6,192 nucleotides of DNA from positions 1 through 6,192 of the forward strand of contig JAHENP010000274.1 in NCBI GenBank assembly GCA_018609965.1. Reading direction: 5' to 3'. The translations under genes were made by a program, and so were the position numbers. Source of the DNA: Haloferacaceae archaeon (GTDB lineage Archaea; Halobacteriota; Halobacteria; Halobacteriales; Haloferacaceae). The notes below the pieces were generated by a model. It saw nothing but the letters and a program-made list of their open reading frames with translations, was not told the origin of the DNA and searched no databases. Every line of letters starts with the position of its first letter. Positions within the stretch are counted from its first letter, which is position 1. Positions 1 to 6,002 of the stretch are shown here, piece by piece.

Positions 1-696
1 CAGGTTGTCCACCTGGTAGACGCCGACCGCGCCGTCCATCTCGATCTCGGCGAGCACCGCCCGCTCGTCCCCCTCCTGTAGCGAGACGCGTCTGATCGCC
101 TGCGAGGAGAGCGTGTCGATGCCGCGTGAACCCTTCTTGTACGGCATCCGCGAACGACCGCGTTCCATATCGAGTGCGTCCGCGACGCGGATCACACCCG
201 CCTCCGTCGTCAGCGGGTCCTCGGCGGTGTGGTGGCAGAGAATCGCGTGGAGCACCTCGCCTTTCATCCGGACGGCGTCGGCAGTGTCGTAGAACCCCGA
301 GAGAAGACGGTCGAGCAGGTCCGCCGCCAACGGGATCGAGTAGTAGACGTGTTCGTCGCGGTGGACGACGTGGCCGATGTCGTGGAGCGTCGCGGCCAGG
401 GCGACGATAACGGGTTCGTCGGCCTCGTCGAGCCCCTGGTCGGTCGCGCCGTTGAACGCGACGCCGCCTCGTTTGAGCAGGTCGTACAGCGTCAGCGCCC
501 GATTACGGACAATCTCGATGTGTTTCGCCCCGTGGTCGTTGTACCCCATCCGGGTGACCGCGTTGACGTTCTGCGCTTGGAGGTACGTCTGGATCTCCGT
601 GTCCTCTCGGATCACGGGGAGGATCTCGTTGAGTCGCTCGTCCGGGTAGGCGTGGTCTGCCGCCGGGTCGTACGGCTCGGAGTGGTCTGTACTCAC
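1..696 (-). CDS. HD-domain metal-dependent phosphohydrolase (partial, 3' end outside window)
   Basis: The reverse strand reads open from a GTG at 696 to the window edge, giving 232 residues without a stop; the C-terminus is missing. HD-superfamily metal ligands are visible: His55 and His59 in NDHGAKHI, the His105-Asp106 pair in LHDIGH, His113 and His116, His155-His156 in LCHHT, and Asp173 in VADALD. These fit a metal-dependent phosphohydrolase, probably cytoplasmic because no signal peptide or membrane segment is seen. An Arg/Lys-rich stretch follows at 179-191 (RGRSRMPYKKGSRG). The substrate is unknown; many HD proteins cleave phosphoesters of nucleotides or cyclic nucleotides, but nothing here selects one. 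The start was chosen because the acidic N-terminus begins there, GAGGTG lies next to it, and no ATG lies in frame just upstream. The gene is divergent from the nucleotidyltransferase at 831. HD assignment is firm, function is not. Confidence 0.88.
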   Translation of the reverse strand, partial: MSTDHSEPYDPAADHAYPDERLNEILPVIREDTEIQTYLQAQNVNAVTRMGYNDHGAKHIEIVRNRALTLYDLLKRGGVAFNGATDQGLDEADEPVIVALAATLHDIGHVVHRDEHVYYSIPLAADLLDRLLSGFYDTADAVRMKGEVLHAILCHHTAEDPLTTEAGVIRVADALDMERGRSRMPYKKGSRGIDTLSSQAIRRVSLQEGDERAVLAEIEMDGAVGVYQVDNL

Positions 697-718
697 CTCA
701 CGGACAAGTGTGTCGCCA

Positions 719-728
719 GACAAGTAGC
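719..728 (-). promoter_or_regulatory. possible TATA element of the HD-domain gene
   Basis: On the minus strand GCTACTTGTC is centred about 27 nt before the GTG at 696, the expected place for a TATA box of a leaderless or short-leader haloarchaeal transcript. It is only moderately AT-rich, so the call rests mainly on position. Confidence 0.3.
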
Positions 729-794
729 CTCTGGTCGGTCGGGTCGCGGCGACGGCGTGAGTACAACGGGACCGGCCGCGCGACGACCGGAAGG

Positions 795-806
795 ACAAAG
801 ATCATA
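795..806 (+). promoter_or_regulatory. TATA-like promoter element of the nucleotidyltransferase gene
   Basis: ACAAAGATCATA is the only AT-rich patch in this GC-rich divergent spacer and is centred about 30 nt before the ATG at 831. That spacing suits transcription starting at or very near the start codon. GAGG at 817-820, eleven bases before the ATG, could act as a weak ribosome binding site if a short leader exists. Confidence 0.5.
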
Positions 807-830
807 CCGTCGCCGTGAGGAAGTCGGAGC

Positions 831-1805
831 ATGGAGGCAGTCGTTCTCGCCGGTGGGTACGCGACCCGGATGTGGCCGATCACGCGGCACAGGCCGAAGA
901 TGTTCCTGCCGGTCGGTGACCGGACGGTGATCGACGGCGTGTTCGCGGACCTGGAAGCCGACGACCGGGTGGAGGCGGTGTACGTCTCGACGAACGAGCG
1001 GTTCGCCGACGAGTTCGAGTCGTATCTCGCCGACTCGGCGTTCGAGAAGCCGGCGGTGTCCGTCGAGGACACCACCGCAGAGTCCGAGAAGTTCGGCGTC
1101 GTCGGCGCGCTCGAACAGCTGATCGACCGCGAGGGGGTCGACGACGACCTGCTGGTCGTCGCGGGCGACAACATGCTGTCGTTCGACCTCGCGGAGTTCG
1201 CCGACTTCTTCGAGCAGAAAGAGACGCCGGCACTCGCCGCCTACGACGTCGGCAACCGCGAACGCGCCAAGAGCTACGGGCTGGTCGAACTCGACGGGAC
1301 GGAGGTGGTCGACTTCCAGGAGAAACCCGCAGACCCCAACAGCACGCTGGTGTCGATCGGTTGTTACGTGTTCCCACAGGAGACGTTGCCGTCGTTCGAC
1401 ACCTACCTCGCGAACGACAACAACCCCGACGAGCCGGGGTGGTTCGTCCAGTGGCTCCAACAACGCCAGGGGGTCGACGCGTTCACCTTCGACGGCGCGT
1501 GGTACGACATCGGCACCGCCGACTCGTATCTCGACGCGGTCGGCTACGCACTCGACGGGGGGACGCTCGTCGCCGACGACGCGACCGTGACGGACAGCCA
1601 GTTGGGGAAGAACGTCCATGTGATGGCGGGCGCGACCGTCGAGAGCGCGACCCTGTCGAACACGGTGGTGTTCCCGGACGCGACCGTGCGGGACGCGACG
1701 CTGTCGCGGTCCGTCGTCGACACGGAGGCGAGCGCGGTCGGTGTCGAGTTGTCCGGGAGCCTGTTGGGCCAACACACCGAAATCGACGGAAGCGGCAGGG
1801 AGTGA
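831..1805 (+). CDS. sugar-phosphate nucleotidyltransferase (glucose-1-phosphate thymidylyltransferase-like)
   Basis: This 324-residue cytoplasmic enzyme should couple a sugar 1-phosphate to an NTP, releasing pyrophosphate and forming an NDP-sugar for glycan or S-layer glycoprotein synthesis. The N-terminal GT-A-like domain (about 1-240) carries the signature LAGGYATRMWPIT at 6-18, RPK at 21-23, the metal-binding GDN at 112-114, SYG at 148-150, EKP at 164-166 and WYDIGT at 224-229. From about 243 the chain becomes short repeats of a left-handed beta-helix type (TLVADDATVTDSQLGKNV and following), the usual tail in COG1208-type proteins. The ATG at 831 puts the GG-x-x-TR signature at the normal distance from the N-terminus. 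The base and sugar cannot be read from sequence; dTTP/glucose-1-phosphate is the usual annotation, and mannose or N-acetylglucosamine 1-phosphate are alternatives. The gene converges on dph6 with a 61-bp gap. Confidence 0.9.
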   Translation: MEAVVLAGGYATRMWPITRHRPKMFLPVGDRTVIDGVFADLEADDRVEAVYVSTNERFADEFESYLADSAFEKPAVSVEDTTAESEKFGVVGALEQLIDREGVDDDLLVVAGDNMLSFDLAEFADFFEQKETPALAAYDVGNRERAKSYGLVELDGTEVVDFQEKPADPNSTLVSIGCYVFPQETLPSFDTYLANDNNPDEPGWFVQWLQQRQGVDAFTFDGAWYDIGTADSYLDAVGYALDGGTLVADDATVTDSQLGKNVHVMAGATVESATLSNTVVFPDATVRDATLSRSVVDTEASAVGVELSGSLLGQHTEIDGSGRE

Positions 1806-1866
1806 GTGTCGACAGCAGCGACCGACAGGGCGTCGGCGGCGTCTCAACCGTCTGTCGCCGAGAGCG

Positions 1867-2595
1867 TCACCCCAGTCGCGCGTCGGTGACACGAATCCGA
1901 CCGCGGGTGCCGTCCCACTCCGTCTCGTAGTTGAGTTCGACCGGACGGTCCATGTGCGGGCCGTCGGTGACGAACGTCTCGAACTCCCCACCCTCACCCA
2001 ACGGGTGGACACCGTACTCCTCGTTGAGATCGACCAGTTCCGCGAGCGCGTCGTGGTCCAGCCGGCGGCCCAGCCAGGACTCGTCGAGACCGGCGGCCGC
2101 CACCTGGAGGATCGTGATCTCGAAGCCGGCCGCCAACATCCGTTCGGCGAGTTCGACGGGGTCTTCCTGCCACAGCGGCGCGAACAGATCGATGTCGAGT
2201 CTGTCACACATCCCCTCGATTCGGGAGGTCTGGAACGCTGACTCGACGGCGCCGGCGGTCACCCCGGCGAGCGGCCGGTCGGTCGCGAGCGCCTCCAGTC
2301 GGGCCTCCATCGGCTCCAACTCGCGGTCGCCCTGACTGCCGGCGTCGGTCGCCGTCGCCGCCTCGAAGTCGTCGGGGTCGACCTCGATCAACGGGACACC
2401 GACACTCTCGGCGGCCAACGCCGCGAGTTGGGTCTCCGGGACGTGGTACATGTACGAGTCGTCGCCCGGGTGGACGGTGAGCAGTCGCTCGACGGGGAGC
2501 CCCTCCTCCAGCGCGCGGTACAACGCCCACGAGGAGTCTTTCCCACCCGAGAACAACGAAATCCACGCCGCCGTCTCCGCCGTCTCCGTTGTCAC
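1867..2595 (-). CDS. dph6: diphthine--ammonia ligase (diphthamide synthase Dph6)
   Basis: This 242-residue enzyme matches Dph6, which catalyses the last step of diphthamide formation: ATP-dependent amidation of diphthine on the modified histidine of elongation factor 2. The N-terminal adenine-nucleotide alpha-hydrolase (PP-loop) domain has SGGKDSS at 16-22. The family-specific second half has GVTAGAV at 111-117, SRIEGMCDRL at 124-133, PLW at 140-142 and the hallmark GEGGEFETFV at 200-209. The length is usual for the archaeal family. The start is a GTG only nine residues before the strand leading into the PP-loop, and a TATA-like element sits about 27 nt upstream. A short variable acidic stretch lies at about 72-95. 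The gene diverges from the helicase gene, and none of the other diphthamide genes is in the window. Confidence 0.93.
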   Translation of the reverse strand: MTTETAETAAWISLFSGGKDSSWALYRALEEGLPVERLLTVHPGDDSYMYHVPETQLAALAAESVGVPLIEVDPDDFEAATATDAGSQGDRELEPMEARLEALATDRPLAGVTAGAVESAFQTSRIEGMCDRLDIDLFAPLWQEDPVELAERMLAAGFEITILQVAAAGLDESWLGRRLDHDALAELVDLNEEYGVHPLGEGGEFETFVTDGPHMDRPVELNYETEWDGTRGRIRVTDARLG

Positions 2596-2616
2596 GCCAC
2601 CGGCTTCGAGAGCCGG

Positions 2617-2627
2617 GTTGAAGTTCC
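2617..2627 (-). promoter_or_regulatory. TATA-like promoter element of dph6
   Basis: The minus strand reads GGAACTTCAAC, centred about 27 nt before the GTG at 2595. It is an AT-rich island in GC-rich surroundings, as expected for a leaderless haloarchaeal promoter. Confidence 0.45.
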
Positions 2628-2683
2628 TGACGCAGCCGCTCGTCGGTGTCCTGGCGGCCGTCCCGCCTTCCCCCCGGCCCCGG

Positions 2684-2693
2684 GTTTTTGTAC
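2684..2693 (+). promoter_or_regulatory. TATA-like promoter element of the Hel308-type helicase gene
   Basis: GTTTTTGTAC follows a block of almost pure G/C (2661-2684) and is centred about 26 nt before the ATG at 2714. This supports that ATG as the true start and a leader of little or no length. Confidence 0.55.
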
Positions 2694-2713
2694 GAAGCGG
2701 CCCCAGAACTGCT

Positions 2714-4684
2714 ATGCGTGTGCGGGAACTCCCGTTGGCCGCGCGGTACCGCGACCACTTCGAGGGGGAGGGGATCGACGAGCTGTACCCGCCCCAGGCC
2801 GCGGCCGTTGAGGCGGGGGTGTGTGACGGCGAGAACGTCGTATGCGCGGTGCCGACCGCCTCCGGGAAGACGTTCGTCGCGCAGTTGGCGTTGTTGTCGG
2901 CCGACGGTCCCGGGTTGTACGTCTGTCCGTTGCGGGCGTTGGCCCGCGAGAAGTACGAGGCGTTCGCCGAACTGCCCGGCGTGAGTGTCGGGATCGCAAC
3001 GGGTGACTACGACTCGGCGGCCGCCGAGTTGGCAGACGAGGATCTGATCGTCGCCACCTCTGAGAAGGTGGACTCGGCAATCCGTAACCGTGCGGCGTGG
3101 ATCGAAAAGCTGGCGTGTGTCGTCGTCGACGAGGTCCACCTCCTCGGGTCGGGTGGCCGGGGGCCGACGTTGGAGGTGACACTCGCGACCCTCCGGCGCC
3201 GGACGACGGACCCGCAGGTGGTCGCGTTGTCGGCGACGGTCGACAACCCCGGTGCCATCGCGGCGTGGCTCGACGCCAAACTGGTGGAGTCCGACTGGCG
3301 GCCCATCGACCTCCGGACGGGGGTGTACGCCGACGGCACACTGTCGTTCGACGACGGGACGACACAGTCGGTCGCGGTCGGGGACGGAACAACGCAGGCG
3401 GTGTCGGGCGACGAACCGACAGCGGCGGACGACGACACGGCCGCGACCGCCGCGTTGGTCGCCGCCGCGGTCGGCGACGGCGGACAGGCGCTGGCGTTCG
3501 TCCGGTCGCGTCGGGAGGCGGAGACGCTCGCGAGCACGCTGGCAGACGAACGGGTGGCGGAGCCGGCCGACATCGGGCGGGAGGCCGCGGCGGTCGCAGA
3601 GGAACTTCGCCAGACCGGGACGACCGAGCAGGGGCAACGCCTCGCAGAGGCGTGCGCCTGGGGGGTCGCCTTCCACCACGCCGGGCTCCGGTCGGACCAC
3701 CGGGCAGTCGTCGAGGAGGCGTTTCGCGAGGAACGGCTCGGCGTGATCTGTGCGACACCGACGTTGGCGGCCGGGGTGAACGTCCCCGCGCGGCGGGTGG
3801 TCGTCCGTGACCAGCAACGCTACACCGGCTCCGGGACGGAGTGGCTCCCGACACTGGAGGTTCACCAGATGGCCGGTCGTGCTGGACGGCCGGGGCTGGA
3901 CCCGTACGGTGAGGCGGTGTTGGTCGGGACCCCGGACGATCACGAGGAGCTGTGGGACCGGTACGTCGACGCCGACCCGGAGGCAGTCGAGAGCAAACTC
4001 CGGGACCGGGCCGCCCTCCGGACGCACGTGCTCGCGGTCGTCGCCGCCGGCTTCGCCGACTCGCAGGCGTCGATCCTCGATCTGTTGGGGGAGACGTTCT
4101 ACGCCCACCAGACGCCTGACCCCGACCTGGGCGGGGTGGTCGGTGACGTGATCGCAGAACTGATCGAAACAGAGATGCTCGCGTCCGCAGACGAGCCGGG
4201 TGTCGAGTTGACCGCGACGGCGTTGGGTGCGCAGGTGTCCAAACAGTACGTCACCCCCGAGACGGGTCGGCGGGTCGTCGACGGCCTCCGCCGGGTTGAC
4301 CGGATGCCAGACGAGCAGGTGACGGCACTGACCGTGTTGGCAGTCGTGTGTGACACGCCGGACATGGACGACACCTACCTCGGCAACAGCGAGCGAGCGT
4401 CGTTGTACCAGTTCGTGCGGCGCCACGACGCGGAGCTGCCCGTCGAGATAGACGAACGCGACGCGTTCGAGTCGTGGCTGGAGTCGGTGAAGACCGCACG
4501 CATCCTGTTGGCGTGGACAGAAGACGCGAGCGTCGCGGAGTTGGTCTCGGAGTACCGGATCGGCCCGGGTGATCTGGAGTCACGGATCGAGCGCGCGCAG
4601 TGGCTGTTGGGTGCTGCCGAGGCGCTGGCAGCGGTCGTCGGTGTCAGCGTCCCGGAGATCGACCGTGTCCGGGGACGGCTGTGA
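2714..4684 (+). CDS. Hel308-type (Ski2-like) DNA helicase lacking the C-terminal HhH domain
   Basis: This 656-residue superfamily 2 protein has Hel308 motifs in order: Q-like YPPQ at 25-28, Walker A PTASGKT at 47-53, CPLRALAREK at 71-80, ATSEKVDS at 114-121, DEVH at 139-142, SAT at 173-175, AFVRSRREAE at 261-270, FHHAGL at 320-325, ATPTLAAGVNVP at 347-358 and QMAGRAGRPG at 385-394. A winged-helix and ratchet region follows (about 410-640). Hel308 unwinds DNA 3' to 5' at stalled forks; the role here is inferred from family. The protein stops about 20 residues after WLLGAAEALA (630-639), without the usual helix-hairpin-helix domain V, and is shorter than the roughly 700-830 residues common in the family. 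It may be a second Hel308 paralogue. An acidic linker at 214-245 contains a small duplication. The reading frame is open back to 2450, but the ATG at 2714 has a promoter at the right distance and a family-like N-terminus. Confidence 0.9.
   Translation: MRVRELPLAARYRDHFEGEGIDELYPPQAAAVEAGVCDGENVVCAVPTASGKTFVAQLALLSADGPGLYVCPLRALAREKYEAFAELPGVSVGIATGDYDSAAAELADEDLIVATSEKVDSAIRNRAAWIEKLACVVVDEVHLLGSGGRGPTLEVTLATLRRRTTDPQVVALSATVDNPGAIAAWLDAKLVESDWRPIDLRTGVYADGTLSFDDGTTQSVAVGDGTTQAVSGDEPTAADDDTAATAALVAAAVGDGGQALAFVRSRREAETLASTLADERVAEPADIGREAAAVAEELRQTGTTEQGQRLAEACAWGVAFHHAGLRSDHRAVVEEAFREERLGVICATPTLAAGVNVPARRVVVRDQQRYTGSGTEWLPTLEVHQMAGRAGRPGLDPYGEAVLVGTPDDHEELWDRYVDADPEAVESKLRDRAALRTHVLAVVAAGFADSQASILDLLGETFYAHQTPDPDLGGVVGDVIAELIETEMLASADEPGVELTATALGAQVSKQYVTPETGRRVVDGLRRVDRMPDEQVTALTVLAVVCDTPDMDDTYLGNSERASLYQFVRRHDAELPVEIDERDAFESWLESVKTARILLAWTEDASVAELVSEYRIGPGDLESRIERAQWLLGAAEALAAVVGVSVPEIDRVRGRL
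3353..3403 (+). repeat. short tandem duplication, 30-bp period, inside the helicase gene
   Basis: Bases 3353-3373 encode DGTTQSV and bases 3383-3403 encode DGTTQAV (residues 214-220 and 224-230). The copies differ at several synonymous positions, so the duplication is either old or kept by selection on the protein. It lies in the linker between the two RecA-like domains and is followed by an Asp/Thr/Ala-rich stretch. Confidence 0.55.
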
Positions 4685-4707
4685 CCGGTCGGCGGCCACG
4701 CGACCGG
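4685..4707 (+). repeat. 7-bp inverted repeat just after the helicase stop codon
   Basis: CCGGTCG at 4685-4691 and CGACCGG at 4701-4707 are perfect complements with a 9-nt loop, beginning at the first base after the TGA. It could form an RNA hairpin protecting or ending the transcript. No T-rich run follows, which archaeal terminators usually need, so termination is not claimed. In such GC-rich DNA a stem of this size can also arise by chance. Confidence 0.35.
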
Positions 4708-4765
4708 CTCGGCCCCGACCGTCGCCACCGGGTCGTGAGAAGACAACTGCGAGGATTCCCGAGAG

Positions 4766-4776
4766 ATTCAAACACA
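4766..4776 (+). promoter_or_regulatory. TATA-like promoter element of the J-domain gene
   Basis: ATTCAAACACA is centred about 26 nt before the GTG at 4796 and is the most AT-rich patch in the 111-bp spacer. It supports that GTG as the start and an own promoter for this gene. Confidence 0.5.
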
Positions 4777-4795
4777 CTGCTCTCAAAGGCCGGCC

Positions 4796-5458
4796 GTGCT
4801 CGGCGAACTACTGGCGACGCTCCCTCGGTGGCTCGTCACCGGGCTCCTGTTGGGGGTGGTGTTGTCGGTCGGGGCGGCCGTGGTGTTCGCGGTCGGGATT
4901 CGGTTCGCCCCGTCCGACGGCCGAGAACGGAGAGGTGACAACGGCGGTCACGCCGACGGGACGGCACGCCGTCGCGCGGAGATCAGGACGTACCTCGGTC
5001 GGATCGACGAACGGTACGTCGAGGGCGCGGAGCTGTCAGAACAACGGGTCGCCTTCCACCTCCCGGATCGGGGGGTGGCGATCACGTTCGACCCGCAGAC
5101 GTACTTCCGGCTGGCCGAGGCCGACGGGGCGACCGGCAACGCGGAGTTCGATCCCGATCCGGAGCCAGACGGGTTGTTCGTCGTCCTGATCGAACAGGAG
5201 ATGCCCGGCCACCAACTCGGCCAACGGCTCCCCTTCGAGGTGCCGGAGATCGACGACCGCGAGCCTTCCGCGGCCGACCCTGTGAGGGAGGCGTTCGACG
5301 CGCTCGATCTGCCGACGACCGCCGACAGCGACCGCGTGGAGTCTGCCTACCGCGAACGGGTCAAACAGGTCCACCCGGACCAGGGCGGGGACCGCGAGGC
5401 GTTCACCGAACTCCAGGAGGCGTACACGACGGCGCTGAGCCACGCCGACGGGGAGTGA
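4796..5458 (+). CDS. membrane-anchored J-domain (DnaJ-like) protein
   Basis: This is a 220-residue protein starting with GTG. Residues 10-34 form one strongly hydrophobic helix (WLVTGLLLG onward). After it comes an Arg-rich polar segment (36-60), then an acidic middle region of about 100 residues that I do not recognise. The C-terminal J domain spans about 163-217: helix I near VREAFDALDL, helix II near VESAYRERVKQV, the catalytic HPD tripeptide at 193-195 and helix III near FTELQEAYTTAL. HPD is what stimulates ATP hydrolysis by DnaK/Hsp70. There is no Gly/Phe-rich region or zinc-finger domain, so it is a class III J protein and not DnaJ itself. The positive residues after the helix suggest the J domain is cytoplasmic. 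It probably recruits Hsp70 to the membrane; clients are unknown. Spacers of 111 and 73 bp and its own TATA-like element argue for separate transcription. Confidence 0.85.
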   Translation: MLGELLATLPRWLVTGLLLGVVLSVGAAVVFAVGIRFAPSDGRERRGDNGGHADGTARRRAEIRTYLGRIDERYVEGAELSEQRVAFHLPDRGVAITFDPQTYFRLAEADGATGNAEFDPDPEPDGLFVVLIEQEMPGHQLGQRLPFEVPEIDDREPSAADPVREAFDALDLPTTADSDRVESAYRERVKQVHPDQGGDREAFTELQEAYTTALSHADGE

Positions 5459-5480
5459 GACGTGGGCGACGCGCAGATCA

Positions 5481-5495
5481 CTACACCGGGTGTCG
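5481..5495. repeat. palindrome upstream of the dsbB TATA box, possible operator
   Basis: ACACC-G-GGTGT at 5483-5493 is a perfect 11-bp palindrome with a one-base centre. The outermost C/G pair at 5481/5495 also matches, with one mismatch between. It ends nine bases before the TTTAT element at 5503-5507, where a dimeric archaeal regulator could bind next to TFB. Only position and symmetry support this. Confidence 0.3.
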
Positions 5496-5500
5496 ACAGA

Positions 5501-5508
5501 ACTTTATC
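5501..5508 (+). promoter_or_regulatory. TATA box of dsbB
   Basis: ACTTTATC, preceded by purine-rich GACAGA as a possible BRE, is centred about 27 nt before the GTG at 5532. It is close to the haloarchaeal TATA consensus and is the clearest promoter in the window. It decides the start codon and predicts a leaderless mRNA. Confidence 0.65.
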
Positions 5509-5531
5509 GGCGTAGCCCGAGACAAACTCTC

Positions 5532-5969
5532 GTGAGTACACGACACGCGAGCGCGACCGGGTTGTTTGGGCGGGTCGGGAGCCGGGCGTTCCTGACGGCC
5601 GCGTGGATCGTCGCCGCCACGGCCACCGCCGGGAGTCTCTACTTCAGTGAGATACTGATGCTGGTGCCGTGTGAGCTGTGTTGGGCCCAACGGATCTTCG
5701 CGTACCCGTTGGTGGTCGTTCTGGGTGTCGCCGCCTGGGAAAATCGTGCGGCGGTCGTGCGGAGTGTGCTCCCGTTGTCCGTGACGGGTGGTGTGATCGC
5801 CGCCTACCACTCGTACATCCAGGCGACCCCGTCGGGTGGCTCCTGCGGGGTCGACGGCGGCTGTTCGTCCGTCCAGTACCAGTTCGTCGGGCTGTCGATC
5901 CCGAATCTCGCGTTGACCGCGTTCGTGTTGATCACGTTGGGCGCGCTGGCCGCGTGGGTTGCGGAGTGA
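5532..5969 (+). CDS. dsbB: disulfide bond formation protein, DsbB/BdbC family
   Basis: This is a 145-residue membrane protein with four predicted helices (about 18-37, 53-68, 74-93, 122-143). The first outside loop carries C47-E-L-C50 followed by WAQR; Arg54 sits where DsbB has its quinone-linked arginine (CxxC plus four). The second outside loop has C105 and C111 with five residues between, followed by GLSIPNLALTAF, resembling the IPxLxLxAF pattern of BdbC-type proteins. Such enzymes reoxidise a DsbA-like thioredoxin-fold partner outside the membrane and pass electrons to quinone (menaquinone in haloarchaea). No partner is in the window. The frame is open upstream to 5490, but that would place the TATA box inside the gene, so the GTG at 5532 is preferred. 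It converges on the DUF420 gene with a 33-bp gap. Confidence 0.88.
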   Translation: MSTRHASATGLFGRVGSRAFLTAAWIVAATATAGSLYFSEILMLVPCELCWAQRIFAYPLVVVLGVAAWENRAAVVRSVLPLSVTGGVIAAYHSYIQATPSGGSCGVDGGCSSVQYQFVGLSIPNLALTAFVLITLGALAAWVAE

Positions 5970-6002
5970 CGAGCGGCCACGGCGGCTGTCTGTGAGTCGG
6001 CG

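Noticed and set aside
1810..1857. CGACAG/CTGTCG inverted repeat between the convergent nucleotidyltransferase and dph6 genes as a shared terminator
   Set aside because: The stem is only 6 bp with a loop of over 20 nt, and neither strand has a T-rich run after it.
693..2207. A 504-codon minus-strand open frame across the nucleotidyltransferase and part of dph6
   Set aside because: It conflicts with two well-supported genes, shows no motif, and its composition is that of an out-of-frame reading. The same holds for the open frames at 2712-3854 (minus), 3097-3810 (plus) and 4569-5189 (plus).
2450..2713. Upstream start giving the helicase 88 more residues
   Set aside because: The extension is antisense to the start of dph6, would swallow the promoter at 2684-2693, and places unrelated sequence before the normal Hel308 N-terminus.
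2204..4426. A 740-codon open frame antisense to the helicase gene
   Set aside because: It runs opposite a gene with clear helicase motifs, is rich in Arg/Pro/Val/Gly with no recognisable domain, and is what strong third-position GC bias creates in haloarchaeal DNA.
4685..4795. Frameshifted remnant of Hel308 domain V after the stop codon
   Set aside because: None of the three plus frames in these 111 bp gives an HhH-like GVGxxxA pattern, and the stretch is too short for the domain.
5490..5531. Upstream start giving DsbB 14 more residues
   Set aside because: It would put the clear TATA box at 5501-5508 inside the coding sequence, and the extra residues add no family feature.
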